From assembly GCF_030271215.1 (NCBI RefSeq), contig NZ_JASNGB010000009.1:1-40028 (forward strand): 40,028 nucleotides of DNA, written 5' to 3'. The notes under the pieces were generated by a model. It ran no database searches and was not told the DNA's origin. It was given only the letters and a program-made list of their open reading frames with translations. Position 1 is the stretch's first letter; every line of letters starts with the position of its first letter. This document shows, piece after piece, positions 17,296 through 25,217 of this stretch. Made by a program: the position numbers and the translations under genes. Origin of the DNA: Deinococcus rhizophilus (GTDB lineage Bacteria; Deinococcota; Deinococci; Deinococcales; Deinococcaceae).

Positions 17296-18110
17296 GGCTG
17301 GCTGTGGGTGCCTGGGCACCGCCCTTGCTGGCGACGCTCCTGCTGGGGACGCTGGCCTTACGACCGCAGGCGACGCCGGGGCTGCCGTTGACCCGGCAGG
17401 CACTCACCTGCACGGCCCCACCCACCTTCCGGGTCGGCTACGAATCGGGAGAGGGAGCGCTCCGGCTGGACGGCGGCCAGTACCGCTTTCAGGGAGTCTC
17501 CTGGTTGGAGGGGGACCTCTGCGGGCCTGGAACCCTCCTGATCACGGCGGACGGCGAGGTGGCGGAGCAAGAAGCTCCGGTCCTTCAGATCTCGCTGGGG
17601 AGGCGGGTCCTGCTCCGTGAGCCCTTCGCCGAGCGCCGCACGGTCCGGGTGGAGGTGCCCTCGGCAGGACGGCTCACGCTGGCCTACCTCAACGACCTCT
17701 ACCGCTCGGAGGCGCGTGTGGCCACGCTGGAAGGCCTGCGGTTCGAGGGCAGCTGTGAGGCGCTGGACATCGCGGTCCCGCCCGAGACCGGGGGAACCTG
17801 GGACCCGGTCCGGAAGACGGTCAGCCTGGTCGCCGCGGTGCCGATGACCGTGGTCCCCTGTGGAGCAGGCGAGTTGCGCCTGCGCACGGTCGGGCAGGCG
17901 GCAGGCGGCGCCTTCCCGGTGCTGGAGTTCCGTCAGGGGAAGGAGGTGCAGCGCGTCGCAACTTCGGGGCAGCGGCAGCAGGTCCGGCTCCGCGTCGTGG
18001 GGTCTCCCCTCAAGATCACCCTGGTCAATCCTCTCTTCCAGGAACTCGCCGACCGTAACCTGACTGTCCACCAGCTTGAGTTCAGGCCGGACTCTCCCAG
18101 CCCGCCCTGA
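17292..18110 (+). CDS. Membrane-anchored protein with two Cys-pair, possibly carbohydrate-binding modules (272 aa)
   Basis: Start GTG at 17292 overlaps the ligase stop (GTGA) and has GGAGGT at 17280-17285; a longer frame from 17100 shadows the ligase. Residues 5-23 form an N-terminal membrane anchor or signal. The rest is a tandem duplication: module 1 runs about 40-153 (C40, C77) and module 2 about 155-264 (C155, C190). Each has a Cys, about 35 residues, a second Cys followed by GxGxL, then a PVL strand, and ends with an LxxLN-LY or LVNPLF strand and TLEGLRF or LTVHQLEF. The end pattern DRNLTVHQLEF recalls the xylan-binding CBM60-type fold, an identification from memory. The same module occurs once in the protein at 23189-23695. 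It ends in a hairpin and overlaps the opposite-strand gene by 29 bases. Confidence 0.8.
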   Translation: MRLAVGAWAPPLLATLLLGTLALRPQATPGLPLTRQALTCTAPPTFRVGYESGEGALRLDGGQYRFQGVSWLEGDLCGPGTLLITADGEVAEQEAPVLQISLGRRVLLREPFAERRTVRVEVPSAGRLTLAYLNDLYRSEARVATLEGLRFEGSCEALDIAVPPETGGTWDPVRKTVSLVAAVPMTVVPCGAGELRLRTVGQAAGGAFPVLEFRQGKEVQRVATSGQRQQVRLRVVGSPLKITLVNPLFQELADRNLTVHQLEFRPDSPSPP

Positions 18111-18810
18111 GGGCGGTCCACCGTTCGGTGTTCAGGGAAACGTCGGCCGGCAGCACGACCCGCGCCTCGGCCCGTCGTCCTTCGCGCACGTCCGGGCGGC
18201 GTCGCCGGGCGAGGTCGTAGACGCTCTTGCGTTCGGTCGCGACATGCAGGAGGTCGTAGGGGATCTCCGGCGCGTGTCGAACGACCTGCGCGACCAGTGG
18301 GGCGATGATGTCCACATAGTCCTGGCTGGTATAGACGTCGCTGAACGCCACCGGATACTGAAACTCGCGGGGCCGGAAGCTGGTCCGCAGAATAAGTCGG
18401 TGGCGTGCGGTGCGGGCCGCTTCCTCGGCGACCAGCTTGGTCAGGGCGTAATAGTTCACCACCGGCCCAGGCGGGTCGTCCTCGCGGTAGTCGCCGGTCT
18501 CACCGCTAAATACGTAGTCGGTGGAGATGTGGAGCAGCCGAGCTCCCACCTCATTTGCCGCGCGGGCCACCGCGCGGGTTCCCTCCACATTGACCTGCCA
18601 GCAGGCCTCGCGCTGTGTCTCCGCACCCCCGACGTCGGTGTACGCCGCGGCATGCACAATCAGGTCCGGAGCTTCCCGCTGCACCACGGCCTGAACCTGG
18701 GCGTCTGCAGTGACGTCAAGTTCGCGGCTTGAAGGCGCCACGACTCCTGGCAGCAGCGCCCGCAGTTCGGCTCCGAGGCGCCCGCCCCCCCCCGTCAGCA
18801 GGATTCGCAT
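18082..18810 (-). CDS. RmlD-like sugar-nucleotide reductase (242 aa)
   Basis: Short-chain dehydrogenase fold: the NAD(P) loop GGGGRLG at the N-terminus, NVEGTRAVARAANE, the strand HISTDYVFSG and the catalytic YxxxK in NYYALTKLVAEE. These features match the RmlD/dTDP-4-dehydrorhamnose reductase family, but at 242 residues it is shorter than typical members (about 290). It probably reduces a keto-sugar nucleotide for the polysaccharide, for example to a 6-deoxy sugar. It is the last gene of the long minus-strand operon and its start overlaps the upstream dehydratase stop (ATGA). Its 3' end overlaps the last 29 bases of the convergent gene 17292-18110. The exact substrate is unknown. No RmlA, RmlB or RmlC is present, which argues against ordinary rhamnose synthesis from this locus alone. 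Confidence 0.85.
   Translation of the reverse strand: MRILLTGGGGRLGAELRALLPGVVAPSSRELDVTADAQVQAVVQREAPDLIVHAAAYTDVGGAETQREACWQVNVEGTRAVARAANEVGARLLHISTDYVFSGETGDYREDDPPGPVVNYYALTKLVAEEAARTARHRLILRTSFRPREFQYPVAFSDVYTSQDYVDIIAPLVAQVVRHAPEIPYDLLHVATERKSVYDLARRRRPDVREGRRAEARVVLPADVSLNTERWTALRAGWESPA
18102..18116. other. Hairpin with a stop codon in its loop at a convergent gene overlap
   Basis: CCGCCC (18102-18107) pairs with GGGCGG (18111-18116), and the loop TGA (18108-18110) is the stop codon of the plus-strand gene. It lies within the coding end of the minus-strand gene. There is no T-run, so a terminator role is only possible. It may slow polymerases where the two convergent operons meet. 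Confidence 0.45.
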
Positions 18811-20633
18811 CAGCGTGTGCGCCCGAACATGTTCTCTGGGACCACACGGGCGAGGGTTGCCCGAAGGGCGGCTTCGTCCGCGCGCTCGGCATGCTGCCGC
18901 AGGGTGTGCAGTGCCCCGGCGAGGGCCGAGGGTTCGATCTGCTCCAGCCGGGCACTGAAGATCTCGCTGTGGCTCGTGGCCTCGGCCCCCTCGCTGGTTG
19001 TCAGGAGTTCCTCATACAGCTTCTCCCCTGGCCGGATGCCGCTGTAGACGACGTCCACGTCGCGTGCTCCACTGAGGCGGATCACGTCGCGAGCCAGATC
19101 TGCGATCTTCACCGGCTCTCCCATATTCAGCACATACACCTTGCCGTTCTCCGCCAGGCCACCTGCCTGAATCACCAGCCGGGCCGCTTCGGGAATGGTC
19201 ATGAAGTAGCGCACCATGTCCGGGTGGGTCACGGTGATGGGTCCACCTGCCCGAATCTGGGTCATGAAGGTGGGCACCACACTGCCCCGGCTCCCCAGTA
19301 CGTTGCCGAAGCGGACGGACACGAACGCCTGGGACTCCCGTGCCCGCGCCGCGCCCGCGGACACGGCCATCTCGGCCACACGCTTGGAGGCCCCCATCAC
19401 GCTGGTGGGATTCACGGCCTTGTCGGTGGAGACGTTGACCAAGCGGCTCACGCTGAACTCGAGACACAGATCGACGACGTTCTGCGTCCCGACCACATTG
19501 TTCAGGATGGCTTCCGAAGGGGTCTCTTCCATCAGGGGAACGTGTTTGTGGGCCGCGGCGTGAAAGACCACCTCGGGTCGGTACCGCTCGAAGACAGCAC
19601 GCAGCCGGGCTGCGTCCCGTACGTCTCCGATCAGGCCCACCTGTTTGACTTCCGGCCAGGTTCGCTGCAGCTCCTGCTGGATGGAGAAGATGCTGTTCTC
19701 ACCCCGGCCGAAGAGCAGCACCGTCGACGGCCTGAAGGCCACCAACTGGCGCACCAGTTCTGAACCGATGCTGCCCCCTGCTCCAGTCACCAGGATCACG
19801 CGCCCCTGGAGATAAGAAGCAATTTCACCAGTGTTGAGTTGAACAGGCGGACGCCGCAGCAGGTCCTCGACGTTGACATCCCGGATCTGGTTGATGTTCA
19901 CGTCCCCGCTGAGAATCTCGAAGACGCCAGGAATGATGCGGTACCGCAGACCCGCGCTCCGCGCCAGCTCCACCACCCGCCGCACGAAGGGACCATCGGC
20001 TGAGGGCACCGCGATCAGGAGTTCTTGGGCCTCTTCACGCTTGGCCACCGCGACCAGCTCATCCACTGCCCCGAAGACTGGAAGTCCGACGACCCGGACC
20101 CGCTGCTTACTTGATTTGTCGTCGAGAAACCCGATGGGCTCCAGTCCCGCTTCGGGATGCCGCTGCATCTCACGCGCAATGAGCGTCCCGGCATCTCCAG
20201 CACCCACAATGAGCACCCGCCGACGTTGCAGTGCGTTCCGACTCCGCGTGCGCTCGTTGGCCAGGCGCGCCGTCAACCGCACGCCACCGGTCAGCAGGAA
20301 GCCCAGGACACCGGCCAGTACCGGCACGCTGCGCGGCAATTGCAGCCAGCCCTGGAGGATGAAGCCCAGGGCGAACATCACCAGGGTTGCCAGGGCCACG
20401 GCGCGCCCCAGAATCTGGAGGTCCCGCAGGCCGACGCGTTGCCACTCCTGACGGTGCAGACCGTAGTACTTCTCCAGGCCCGACATGACGAGCAGGCTGA
20501 GCACACAGTAGGCCCAGACATTGACCGGGATCCCCTGGTCAATCAGGTCCGGCTTCCGGAAGGCGTAGGCCAGAAGACCGGCCAGGCCCCACAGGCCTAG
20601 GTCAACCAGAAACTTGATGGTTGTGTGCGGCAT
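18810..20633 (-). CDS. CapD/PglF-like membrane UDP-sugar 4,6-dehydratase (607 aa)
   Basis: ATG at 20633 is preceded by AAGGA. The longer frame to 20828 overlaps the upstream aminotransferase and is not used. The N-terminus has about four membrane spans (to about residue 117), then a first Rossmann-like domain (VLIVGAGDAGTLIAREM, from about 140), and a dehydratase domain with VTGAGGSIGSEL (from about 282). The catalytic region is STDKAVNPTSVMGASKR, where Met replaces the usual SDR Tyr, the hallmark of the WbpM/PglF/CapD inverting or retaining 4,6-dehydratases. It would convert UDP-GlcNAc to a UDP-4-keto-6-deoxy sugar at the membrane. With the adjacent aminotransferase, the PglD-like acetyltransferase and the PglC-like transferase it matches bacillosamine-type synthesis. 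Its length is normal for the family. Confidence 0.93.
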   Translation of the reverse strand: MPHTTIKFLVDLGLWGLAGLLAYAFRKPDLIDQGIPVNVWAYCVLSLLVMSGLEKYYGLHRQEWQRVGLRDLQILGRAVALATLVMFALGFILQGWLQLPRSVPVLAGVLGFLLTGGVRLTARLANERTRSRNALQRRRVLIVGAGDAGTLIAREMQRHPEAGLEPIGFLDDKSSKQRVRVVGLPVFGAVDELVAVAKREEAQELLIAVPSADGPFVRRVVELARSAGLRYRIIPGVFEILSGDVNINQIRDVNVEDLLRRPPVQLNTGEIASYLQGRVILVTGAGGSIGSELVRQLVAFRPSTVLLFGRGENSIFSIQQELQRTWPEVKQVGLIGDVRDAARLRAVFERYRPEVVFHAAAHKHVPLMEETPSEAILNNVVGTQNVVDLCLEFSVSRLVNVSTDKAVNPTSVMGASKRVAEMAVSAGAARARESQAFVSVRFGNVLGSRGSVVPTFMTQIRAGGPITVTHPDMVRYFMTIPEAARLVIQAGGLAENGKVYVLNMGEPVKIADLARDVIRLSGARDVDVVYSGIRPGEKLYEELLTTSEGAEATSHSEIFSARLEQIEPSALAGALHTLRQHAERADEAALRATLARVVPENMFGRTR

Positions 20634-20638
20634 GATCC

Positions 20639-21847
20639 TTAGCTCTGGGTGGACAGCGTCAGCACGCTGTCCACCACATCGGCCATCCGGTGCATTTCTG
20701 CCGGTGAAAGCGTTGGATGCACCAAGAACATCAGGGACGTTGCGCCAAGTTCCTTCGCAACTGGAAGGCGTTCCTGGGGACCGTACCCCGCGTCCTGAAA
20801 CGCTTTCTCCAGGTAGATTTCCGAGCAAGAGCCGCTGAAGCAGGGCACGCCGCGGGTGGTGATCTCGGTCATGATGCGGTCCCGGTCCCAGCCGTCAAGC
20901 AGCTGCTCCGGGCGAACATAGACGTAGTACTTGTAGTAGGCGTGGGAGATCCCTTCTTCCGGGAGGGTCAACCGCAGGGCTTGGTGATGGGCAAGGCGCT
21001 CGTTCAGGACCGAAGCGTTGGCCTGGCGGCGCATGATCCAGTCCGGCAGCTTGCGCAACTGAATCCGGCCGATCGCCGCCTGGACTTCCAGCATCCGCCA
21101 GTTGGTGCCGAAGGACTCGTGCAGCCAGCGGAAGCCCGGGGGGTGCTCCCGTTCGTACACCGCGTCGTAGCTTTTGCCATGATCTTTGAAGGCCCAGGCC
21201 TTCTTCCAGACCTCGGTGTCGTTCAGGGCGAGCAAGCCGCCCTCGCCACCCGTGGTCATGATCTTGTCCTGGCAAAATGAGAAGGCCCCAGCGTGACCGA
21301 TACTCCCCACCGGACGTCCCTTGTAAAAGGCTCCGTGAGCCTGAGCGCAGTCCTCGATGACCACGAGACCGTGCTCGCGGGCCAGTTCCATGATGGGGTC
21401 CATGTCGCAGGGCCAGCCAGCGAGGTGCACCGGGATAATGGCGCGGGTCTTTGGGGTGATCAGAGAGCGGATGGTTTCGGCGGTGAGGTTGCCTGAGTCA
21501 GCGTCCACATCCGCGACCACCGGAATGCAGCCCCGCATCACCGCTGCGCTTGCGGAAGCGATGAAGGTGCGGCTGGTGGTAATGACCTCGGCTCCGTCTC
21601 CGATCCCGAAAGCGTAGAGCGCGAGCTCTAGGGCGAGCGTGCCGTTGTGCAGAGCGATGGCATGCTTCACTCCCAGGTACTCGGCGTATTCGCGCTCAAA
21701 TTCACGGGCCTCGGTCCCGGTCCAGTAGTTCACCTTGCCTGACTGCAGCACCTCCGCGACAGCCTGCACCTCATCGGACTGAAAAACAGGCCACCCGGGG
21801 AAGGAAGCAACGGAGGGCACGCGATGCATAGTCAGGGCATTGGTCAT
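20639..21847 (-). CDS. DegT/DnrJ/EryC1/StrS-family sugar aminotransferase (402 aa)
   Basis: ATG at 21847 is chosen because GGAAG lies just upstream on the minus strand; the longer frame from 21889 lacks such a site. Fold-type I PLP signatures are visible: NGTLALELALYAFGIG, VITTSRTFIASASA, VIEDCAQAHGA, and the PLP-lysine in FSFCQDKIMTTGGEGG. Length is normal for the family (about 370-400). It likely transfers an amino group from glutamate to the 4-keto sugar made by the CapD/PglF-like enzyme encoded 5 bases downstream, a PglE-like step. It is not close in sequence to the other aminotransferase of the locus (31828-32940), so the two probably act on different sugars. Assignment of the substrate rests on neighbours. 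Confidence 0.88.
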   Translation of the reverse strand: MTNALTMHRVPSVASFPGWPVFQSDEVQAVAEVLQSGKVNYWTGTEAREFEREYAEYLGVKHAIALHNGTLALELALYAFGIGDGAEVITTSRTFIASASAAVMRGCIPVVADVDADSGNLTAETIRSLITPKTRAIIPVHLAGWPCDMDPIMELAREHGLVVIEDCAQAHGAFYKGRPVGSIGHAGAFSFCQDKIMTTGGEGGLLALNDTEVWKKAWAFKDHGKSYDAVYEREHPPGFRWLHESFGTNWRMLEVQAAIGRIQLRKLPDWIMRRQANASVLNERLAHHQALRLTLPEEGISHAYYKYYVYVRPEQLLDGWDRDRIMTEITTRGVPCFSGSCSEIYLEKAFQDAGYGPQERLPVAKELGATSLMFLVHPTLSPAEMHRMADVVDSVLTLSTQS

Positions 21848-21940
21848 GGTAACTTCCAGCGTTGAAGGGGGTAGCTCAGACTCTCGCACATGGTCCTCAG
21901 TATTTCCTAAAACAAGCTGCAGAGGCTGTGACTTTGTGCT
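21848..21940. other. Gap in the polysaccharide operon
   Basis: A 93-base gap between the PglD-like and aminotransferase genes, larger than the other junctions in this part of the operon. I see no hairpin or clear promoter in it. Confidence 0.3.
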
Positions 21941-22546
21941 CTACATACGGAGGAGTCTTGCTGGCACACCTACAGCCGTCGCATACGCAGGCACCTCACG
22001 GTTCACCACAGCCCCAGCCCCAATGGTTGCCCAGGCTCCAACAAATTGACGGGGGAGGATACGGGCACCCACCCCCAGGAAAGCGCCTTCTTCGAGGCTG
22101 ACCTGTCCCGCAAGCGTACAGCCTGGTGCAACATGGACAAAATCACCGAGGTGGCTGTCATGATCGACGGTGGCACCCGTATTGACGATGACATGGCGGC
22201 CGACAGTGACATCCGGCTGCACGATGGCTCCGGCCATCACGACTGTGCCCTCAGCGAGGCTCACTGTGGGGGCAACCCAGGCTGTGGGGTGGACGAGCGT
22301 GGCCCACGGGACATCCGGCAACCGGGCGACTAAACTGGCTCGAACCGAATTGCTCCCCACCGCGATGATGGCCGGGATGTGCCGCACTCTGCTGACCAGT
22401 TCCACTGGTCCGCTGACTTTGTGGCCCAATACGTCTGGCGTGGGACGGTCGTCATAGATGCCGGCGATCCGGTAACCCGCGGCCTTGGCGAGAGCCACGA
22501 TCACCTTGGCATGCCCGCCTGCACCGATGATCTGTACTTCAGCCAT
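21941..22546 (-). CDS. PglD/NeuD-like sugar O- or N-acetyltransferase (201 aa)
   Basis: The ATG at 22546 starts a canonical member: an N-terminal Rossmann-like domain with IIGAGGHAKVIVALAKAAGY, AGIYDDRP, then IAVGSN. A left-handed beta-helix of hexapeptide repeats follows from about residue 85 (HPTAWVAPTVSLAEG, VIVNTGATVDHDSHLGDFVHVAPG), with the catalytic His candidate in ATVDHD, and it ends with VPARLLRM. Upstream residues of the longer frame (from 22591) are outside the family alignment. Members acetylate UDP-4-amino-sugars (PglD) or sialic acid (NeuD). Here the PglC-like gene upstream and the aminotransferase and dehydratase downstream favour a PglD-type role in making a diacetamido-trideoxy sugar. 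It overlaps the upstream gene by 8 bases. Confidence 0.9.
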   Translation of the reverse strand: MAEVQIIGAGGHAKVIVALAKAAGYRIAGIYDDRPTPDVLGHKVSGPVELVSRVRHIPAIIAVGSNSVRASLVARLPDVPWATLVHPTAWVAPTVSLAEGTVVMAGAIVQPDVTVGRHVIVNTGATVDHDSHLGDFVHVAPGCTLAGQVSLEEGAFLGVGARILPRQFVGAWATIGAGAVVNREVPAYATAVGVPARLLRM

Positions 22547-23192
22547 GCTCTGGTGAACGCGGTCCCGTGAATTTCGGCATGGTGGCTTCACCTTGAGCGC
22601 TAATACCGTCGCGGCGCAGCACTTTGGCTACAGTCATCCAGAGAATCCTGAGGTCGAGGGCAAGGGTCCGGTTGTCCACATACCAGACATCAAGTTCAAA
22701 CTTTTCCTCCCAAGATAGGGCATTGCGGCCATTCACCTGGGCCCACCCGGTCACCCCTGGCCGGACCTCGTGCCGACGCGCTTGCTGGGGCGTGTAGAGG
22801 GGTAGATACTCCATCAGCAGTGGCCGTGGTCCGACCAAGCTCATCTCTCCTTTCAGCACATTGAGCAGTCCCGGCAGCTCGTCCAGGCTGGCGCCTCGCA
22901 GTAAGCGCCCGAATGGAGTCAGGCGCCGTACGTCGGGCAGAAGTTCGCCGTTCGCCCCACGCTTGTCCGTCATCGTGCGGAACTTGTACATGGTGAAGGG
23001 CCGACTGTACAAGCCAGGGCGCACCTGGGCAAAAAAGACAGGGCTGCCCAGGCGCAGTCGGACGAGAAGAGCCAACAGGAGCAAAAGAGGGAGTGAAACA
23101 ACGAGAAGAGCTGTAGCAGTTGTCAAGTCGAATAACCTCTTGGCCTTCCGACTGCAGTTGATTGTGTTGACGAGGACACCGGCTCTTCTCAC
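22539..23192 (-). CDS. PglC-like membrane phosphoglycosyl transferase (217 aa)
   Basis: GTG at 23192 overlaps the upstream stop (GTGA) and has a strong AGGAGG just upstream. One re-entrant hydrophobic helix (LLVVSLPLLLLLALLVRL, residues about 28-47) is followed by the conserved monotopic transferase core: FFAQVRPG, MYKFRTM, the catalytic Asp-Glu pair in ASLDELPGLLNVLKGEMSLVGPRP, and RPGVTGWAQVNGRN. The short length (217) fits the small PglC class rather than the large WbaP/WcaJ enzymes with extra membrane spans. It transfers a sugar phosphate from a UDP-sugar to undecaprenyl phosphate, the first committed step of glycan assembly. Given its neighbours the likely donor is a bacillosamine-type UDP-sugar. 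The initiating enzyme lies in the later half of the operon. Confidence 0.93.
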   Translation of the reverse strand: MRRAGVLVNTINCSRKAKRLFDLTTATALLVVSLPLLLLLALLVRLRLGSPVFFAQVRPGLYSRPFTMYKFRTMTDKRGANGELLPDVRRLTPFGRLLRGASLDELPGLLNVLKGEMSLVGPRPLLMEYLPLYTPQQARRHEVRPGVTGWAQVNGRNALSWEEKFELDVWYVDNRTLALDLRILWMTVAKVLRRDGISAQGEATMPKFTGPRSPEHG

Positions 23193-23695
23193 TGTTCCTC
23201 CTGGTTAGCCTGGAATTCTACCTGACTGAAGTACAAGGTCCGGCGCTGCTCGATTTCACCGGTGTAGGCATTGGAAAACACTAAACTAAGCTGTCCAATT
23301 TCAGGAATCTCGACCTCGAAATCCTGGGGAATATTGCCCACATCACCACCCAGCAGGAACTGGTTGCTCAGGTAAAGTTCCCAGCGGCTGGGGGTGTTCT
23401 CCACCGGCCTGCGGTGGCCCCTGAAACGGAGCGTCCCGGGGCGGCAAGCGTACATCTCGATACCGGCCATCCGGGCAAATCCCCAGACCTCCGGGCCGAC
23501 CTTAAGGGGAGAACGCTGGCTCACCATGGCAGCAGGGATTCCGCAGCCCTGAGGTTCTGCAGAGGGCATTACCGTAATCGCCAAGGTCGAGCGTTCTGGC
23601 AAAGCGACGGCGACCCTGGCCGACACATAGAGAGCTACCAATAACAACAGGCTTCCAAGCCAAGGCCAGCTTTTGACCCTACTTGACACGCTCAA
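23189..23695 (-). CDS. Anchored protein with one Cys-pair module, paralogue of 17292-18110 (168 aa)
   Basis: The start is TTG at 23695 or GTG at 23689; both are followed by a membrane anchor or signal (WPWLGSLLLLVALYVSARVAVAL). The rest is one module: C51, then C84 33 residues later within MYACRPGTLRFRG, then an ELYLSNQFLLGG strand, and an end SLVFSNAYTGEIEQRRTLYFSQVEF. Cys spacing, the CxPGTL block and the final strand pattern match both modules of the protein at 17292-18110 (spacings 37 and 35). It follows a ligase-like gene exactly as its counterpart does on the other strand, overlapping it by 17 bases. It presumably acts outside the membrane with that enzyme; a carbohydrate-binding role is inferred. 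Confidence 0.75.
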   Translation of the reverse strand: MSVSSRVKSWPWLGSLLLLVALYVSARVAVALPERSTLAITVMPSAEPQGCGIPAAMVSQRSPLKVGPEVWGFARMAGIEMYACRPGTLRFRGHRRPVENTPSRWELYLSNQFLLGGDVGNIPQDFEVEIPEIGQLSLVFSNAYTGEIEQRRTLYFSQVEFQANQEEQ

Positions 23696-25217
23696 CCGTC
23701 CATTCTCTTAGAAGCTGTCTCGCCCCCACGCGATTTCGTGAGGCCAGCGTCACCCGTAACCTTACGCTCTCCCCTTGATACGAGGGAAGAATCCGCGCAT
23801 AGACCCAGTCTTGCAGGCGCTCCCCCTCGAAGAGCGCGCCCCCAATTCGCGTGCAGGCCGCTGCAACCGTATCCGCGCACTGCTCGACAGCCAGATAGCC
23901 CCCGGCCGCTGGGCCATCCGGAAGACGAAGGTCAGCGTAGAACGCGTAAACCTCATCCTGTTGGTAGTGAGCTGGCAGAAGGAGACGCTGAACCTGGACC
24001 GGGCCGAGTGAGGTGGGGGTGCTGAGGAGCCACACCGCGGCGGCGGAGCCTAAGGCCAGCAGCCCTCCCGTTCCTGCTCCCAGTCCTAGTACCATCGCAC
24101 CCTGTTTCGTCTCCAGCTGAGCGACCCGACCCAGGCCAGCGCCACCTATCAGGTAGAACAGTTCGGCGTAACCCGGCGAAGGCACCAGCGTGACATTGTC
24201 AACGAGGCTCACCGTGAGCAGGAGCAGGAAGACGGCGCGGCCCGCATGCCAACGCGACTTCCAGACGCCGGCGAACAGAACCCCCCATAGCAGAAGCCAG
24301 CCTGCTGTACCAACCATCCCGGTCTCTGCCAGGGCATGAAGCCAGCCGCTGTGCGCGATCAGCCAGGGCTGTCCTAACTGCTCCAACCAGACTGGGCAGC
24401 CACCAACCGAGTTCAGGAGCCCTTCCAGAGCTCCTGAAGTCTGGCAGCGATCGGCGAAGGGGGTGGCTAGACTGCCGTACTGGTAAGGTCCCGTACCACC
24501 CCAGGGGAAGGCGCTGATCAGACGAGAGGCGGTTTCCCAGACGCCTTCGCGTCCACTCAACAGAGGTCCCAGACCCTGAAGCAGAGACTCACGCCAGGGT
24601 TGCCAGGCAACTGTTGCAGTTACTGCCACAGCTATCACACCCCTCAGCCACCAGACAACCGGATGACTTCGTGCGAACAGCAGGGCAACACCCAGAGCAA
24701 TCCAGGCTGCATATGCCTCGCTGGCATACATAGCAAAAAGGCCGAGAGGAACTCCTCCCAGGCGCCAGAGCGACCAACGTCCCCTCTGCCACACCAGCAG
24801 GGCAATTAGCACTGCGCTCAAGACGCCTACACCGTTGGAACTGCTCCAGAAGAATTCAAGTCGTTCATCAGCGCCCTGTTTGGATCGCCAGAGCCAGAGC
24901 GCCAAACCCAAGATCAGGATGACCGACACGCCCAACGTAAACCCTTTAAGCCGGAGGTGCTCTCCCCTGCTCCAACCGTAGACCACCAGTCCGACTATCA
25001 AGAGAGAACGTACGCCGGCGAGAGTCACAGAGAGCATAGGGGCAGGAGCCAGGAGGGCGGCGATCAACTGGGAGACGACGAAAAAGGACAGTGTCCAGAC
25101 AAGCCAGGAGGGCAGAGACCTCCACACCCCCCTGGTCGCTCCTAGAGAAGCAAGCGCAAGCGGGGGCAACAATGGGATGCCTCCCAGCCACCCATCCCTA
25201 TGAGCAGGCTTTTCCAT
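23679..25217 (-). CDS. O-antigen ligase/polymerase-like membrane protein with extracellular tail, paralogue of 15790-17295 (512 aa)
   Basis: ATG at 25217 overlaps the upstream stop (TGATG). Many membrane spans fill residues 10-400. The Wzy_C-type loop has GGTGPYQYGSL, then PWLIAHSGWLHALAETGMVG with H289 and Glu downstream, equivalent to H291 in the paralogue; the early block VSQLIAALLAPAPMLSVTLAGVRS also matches the paralogue's SQVLPALLAPEPVLATALALGR. After the last span is an extracellular domain with a Cys pair (QCADTVAAAC) and the end LLREWTVERVK, again matching (WTVE). It could polymerise repeat units, or ligate the finished glycan to a lipid or protein acceptor. Another, unrelated-looking polymerase candidate exists in the same operon (29184-30527). 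Confidence 0.85.
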   Translation of the reverse strand: MEKPAHRDGWLGGIPLLPPLALASLGATRGVWRSLPSWLVWTLSFFVVSQLIAALLAPAPMLSVTLAGVRSLLIVGLVVYGWSRGEHLRLKGFTLGVSVILILGLALWLWRSKQGADERLEFFWSSSNGVGVLSAVLIALLVWQRGRWSLWRLGGVPLGLFAMYASEAYAAWIALGVALLFARSHPVVWWLRGVIAVAVTATVAWQPWRESLLQGLGPLLSGREGVWETASRLISAFPWGGTGPYQYGSLATPFADRCQTSGALEGLLNSVGGCPVWLEQLGQPWLIAHSGWLHALAETGMVGTAGWLLLWGVLFAGVWKSRWHAGRAVFLLLLTVSLVDNVTLVPSPGYAELFYLIGGAGLGRVAQLETKQGAMVLGLGAGTGGLLALGSAAAVWLLSTPTSLGPVQVQRLLLPAHYQQDEVYAFYADLRLPDGPAAGGYLAVEQCADTVAAACTRIGGALFEGERLQDWVYARILPSYQGESVRLRVTLASRNRVGARQLLREWTVERVK

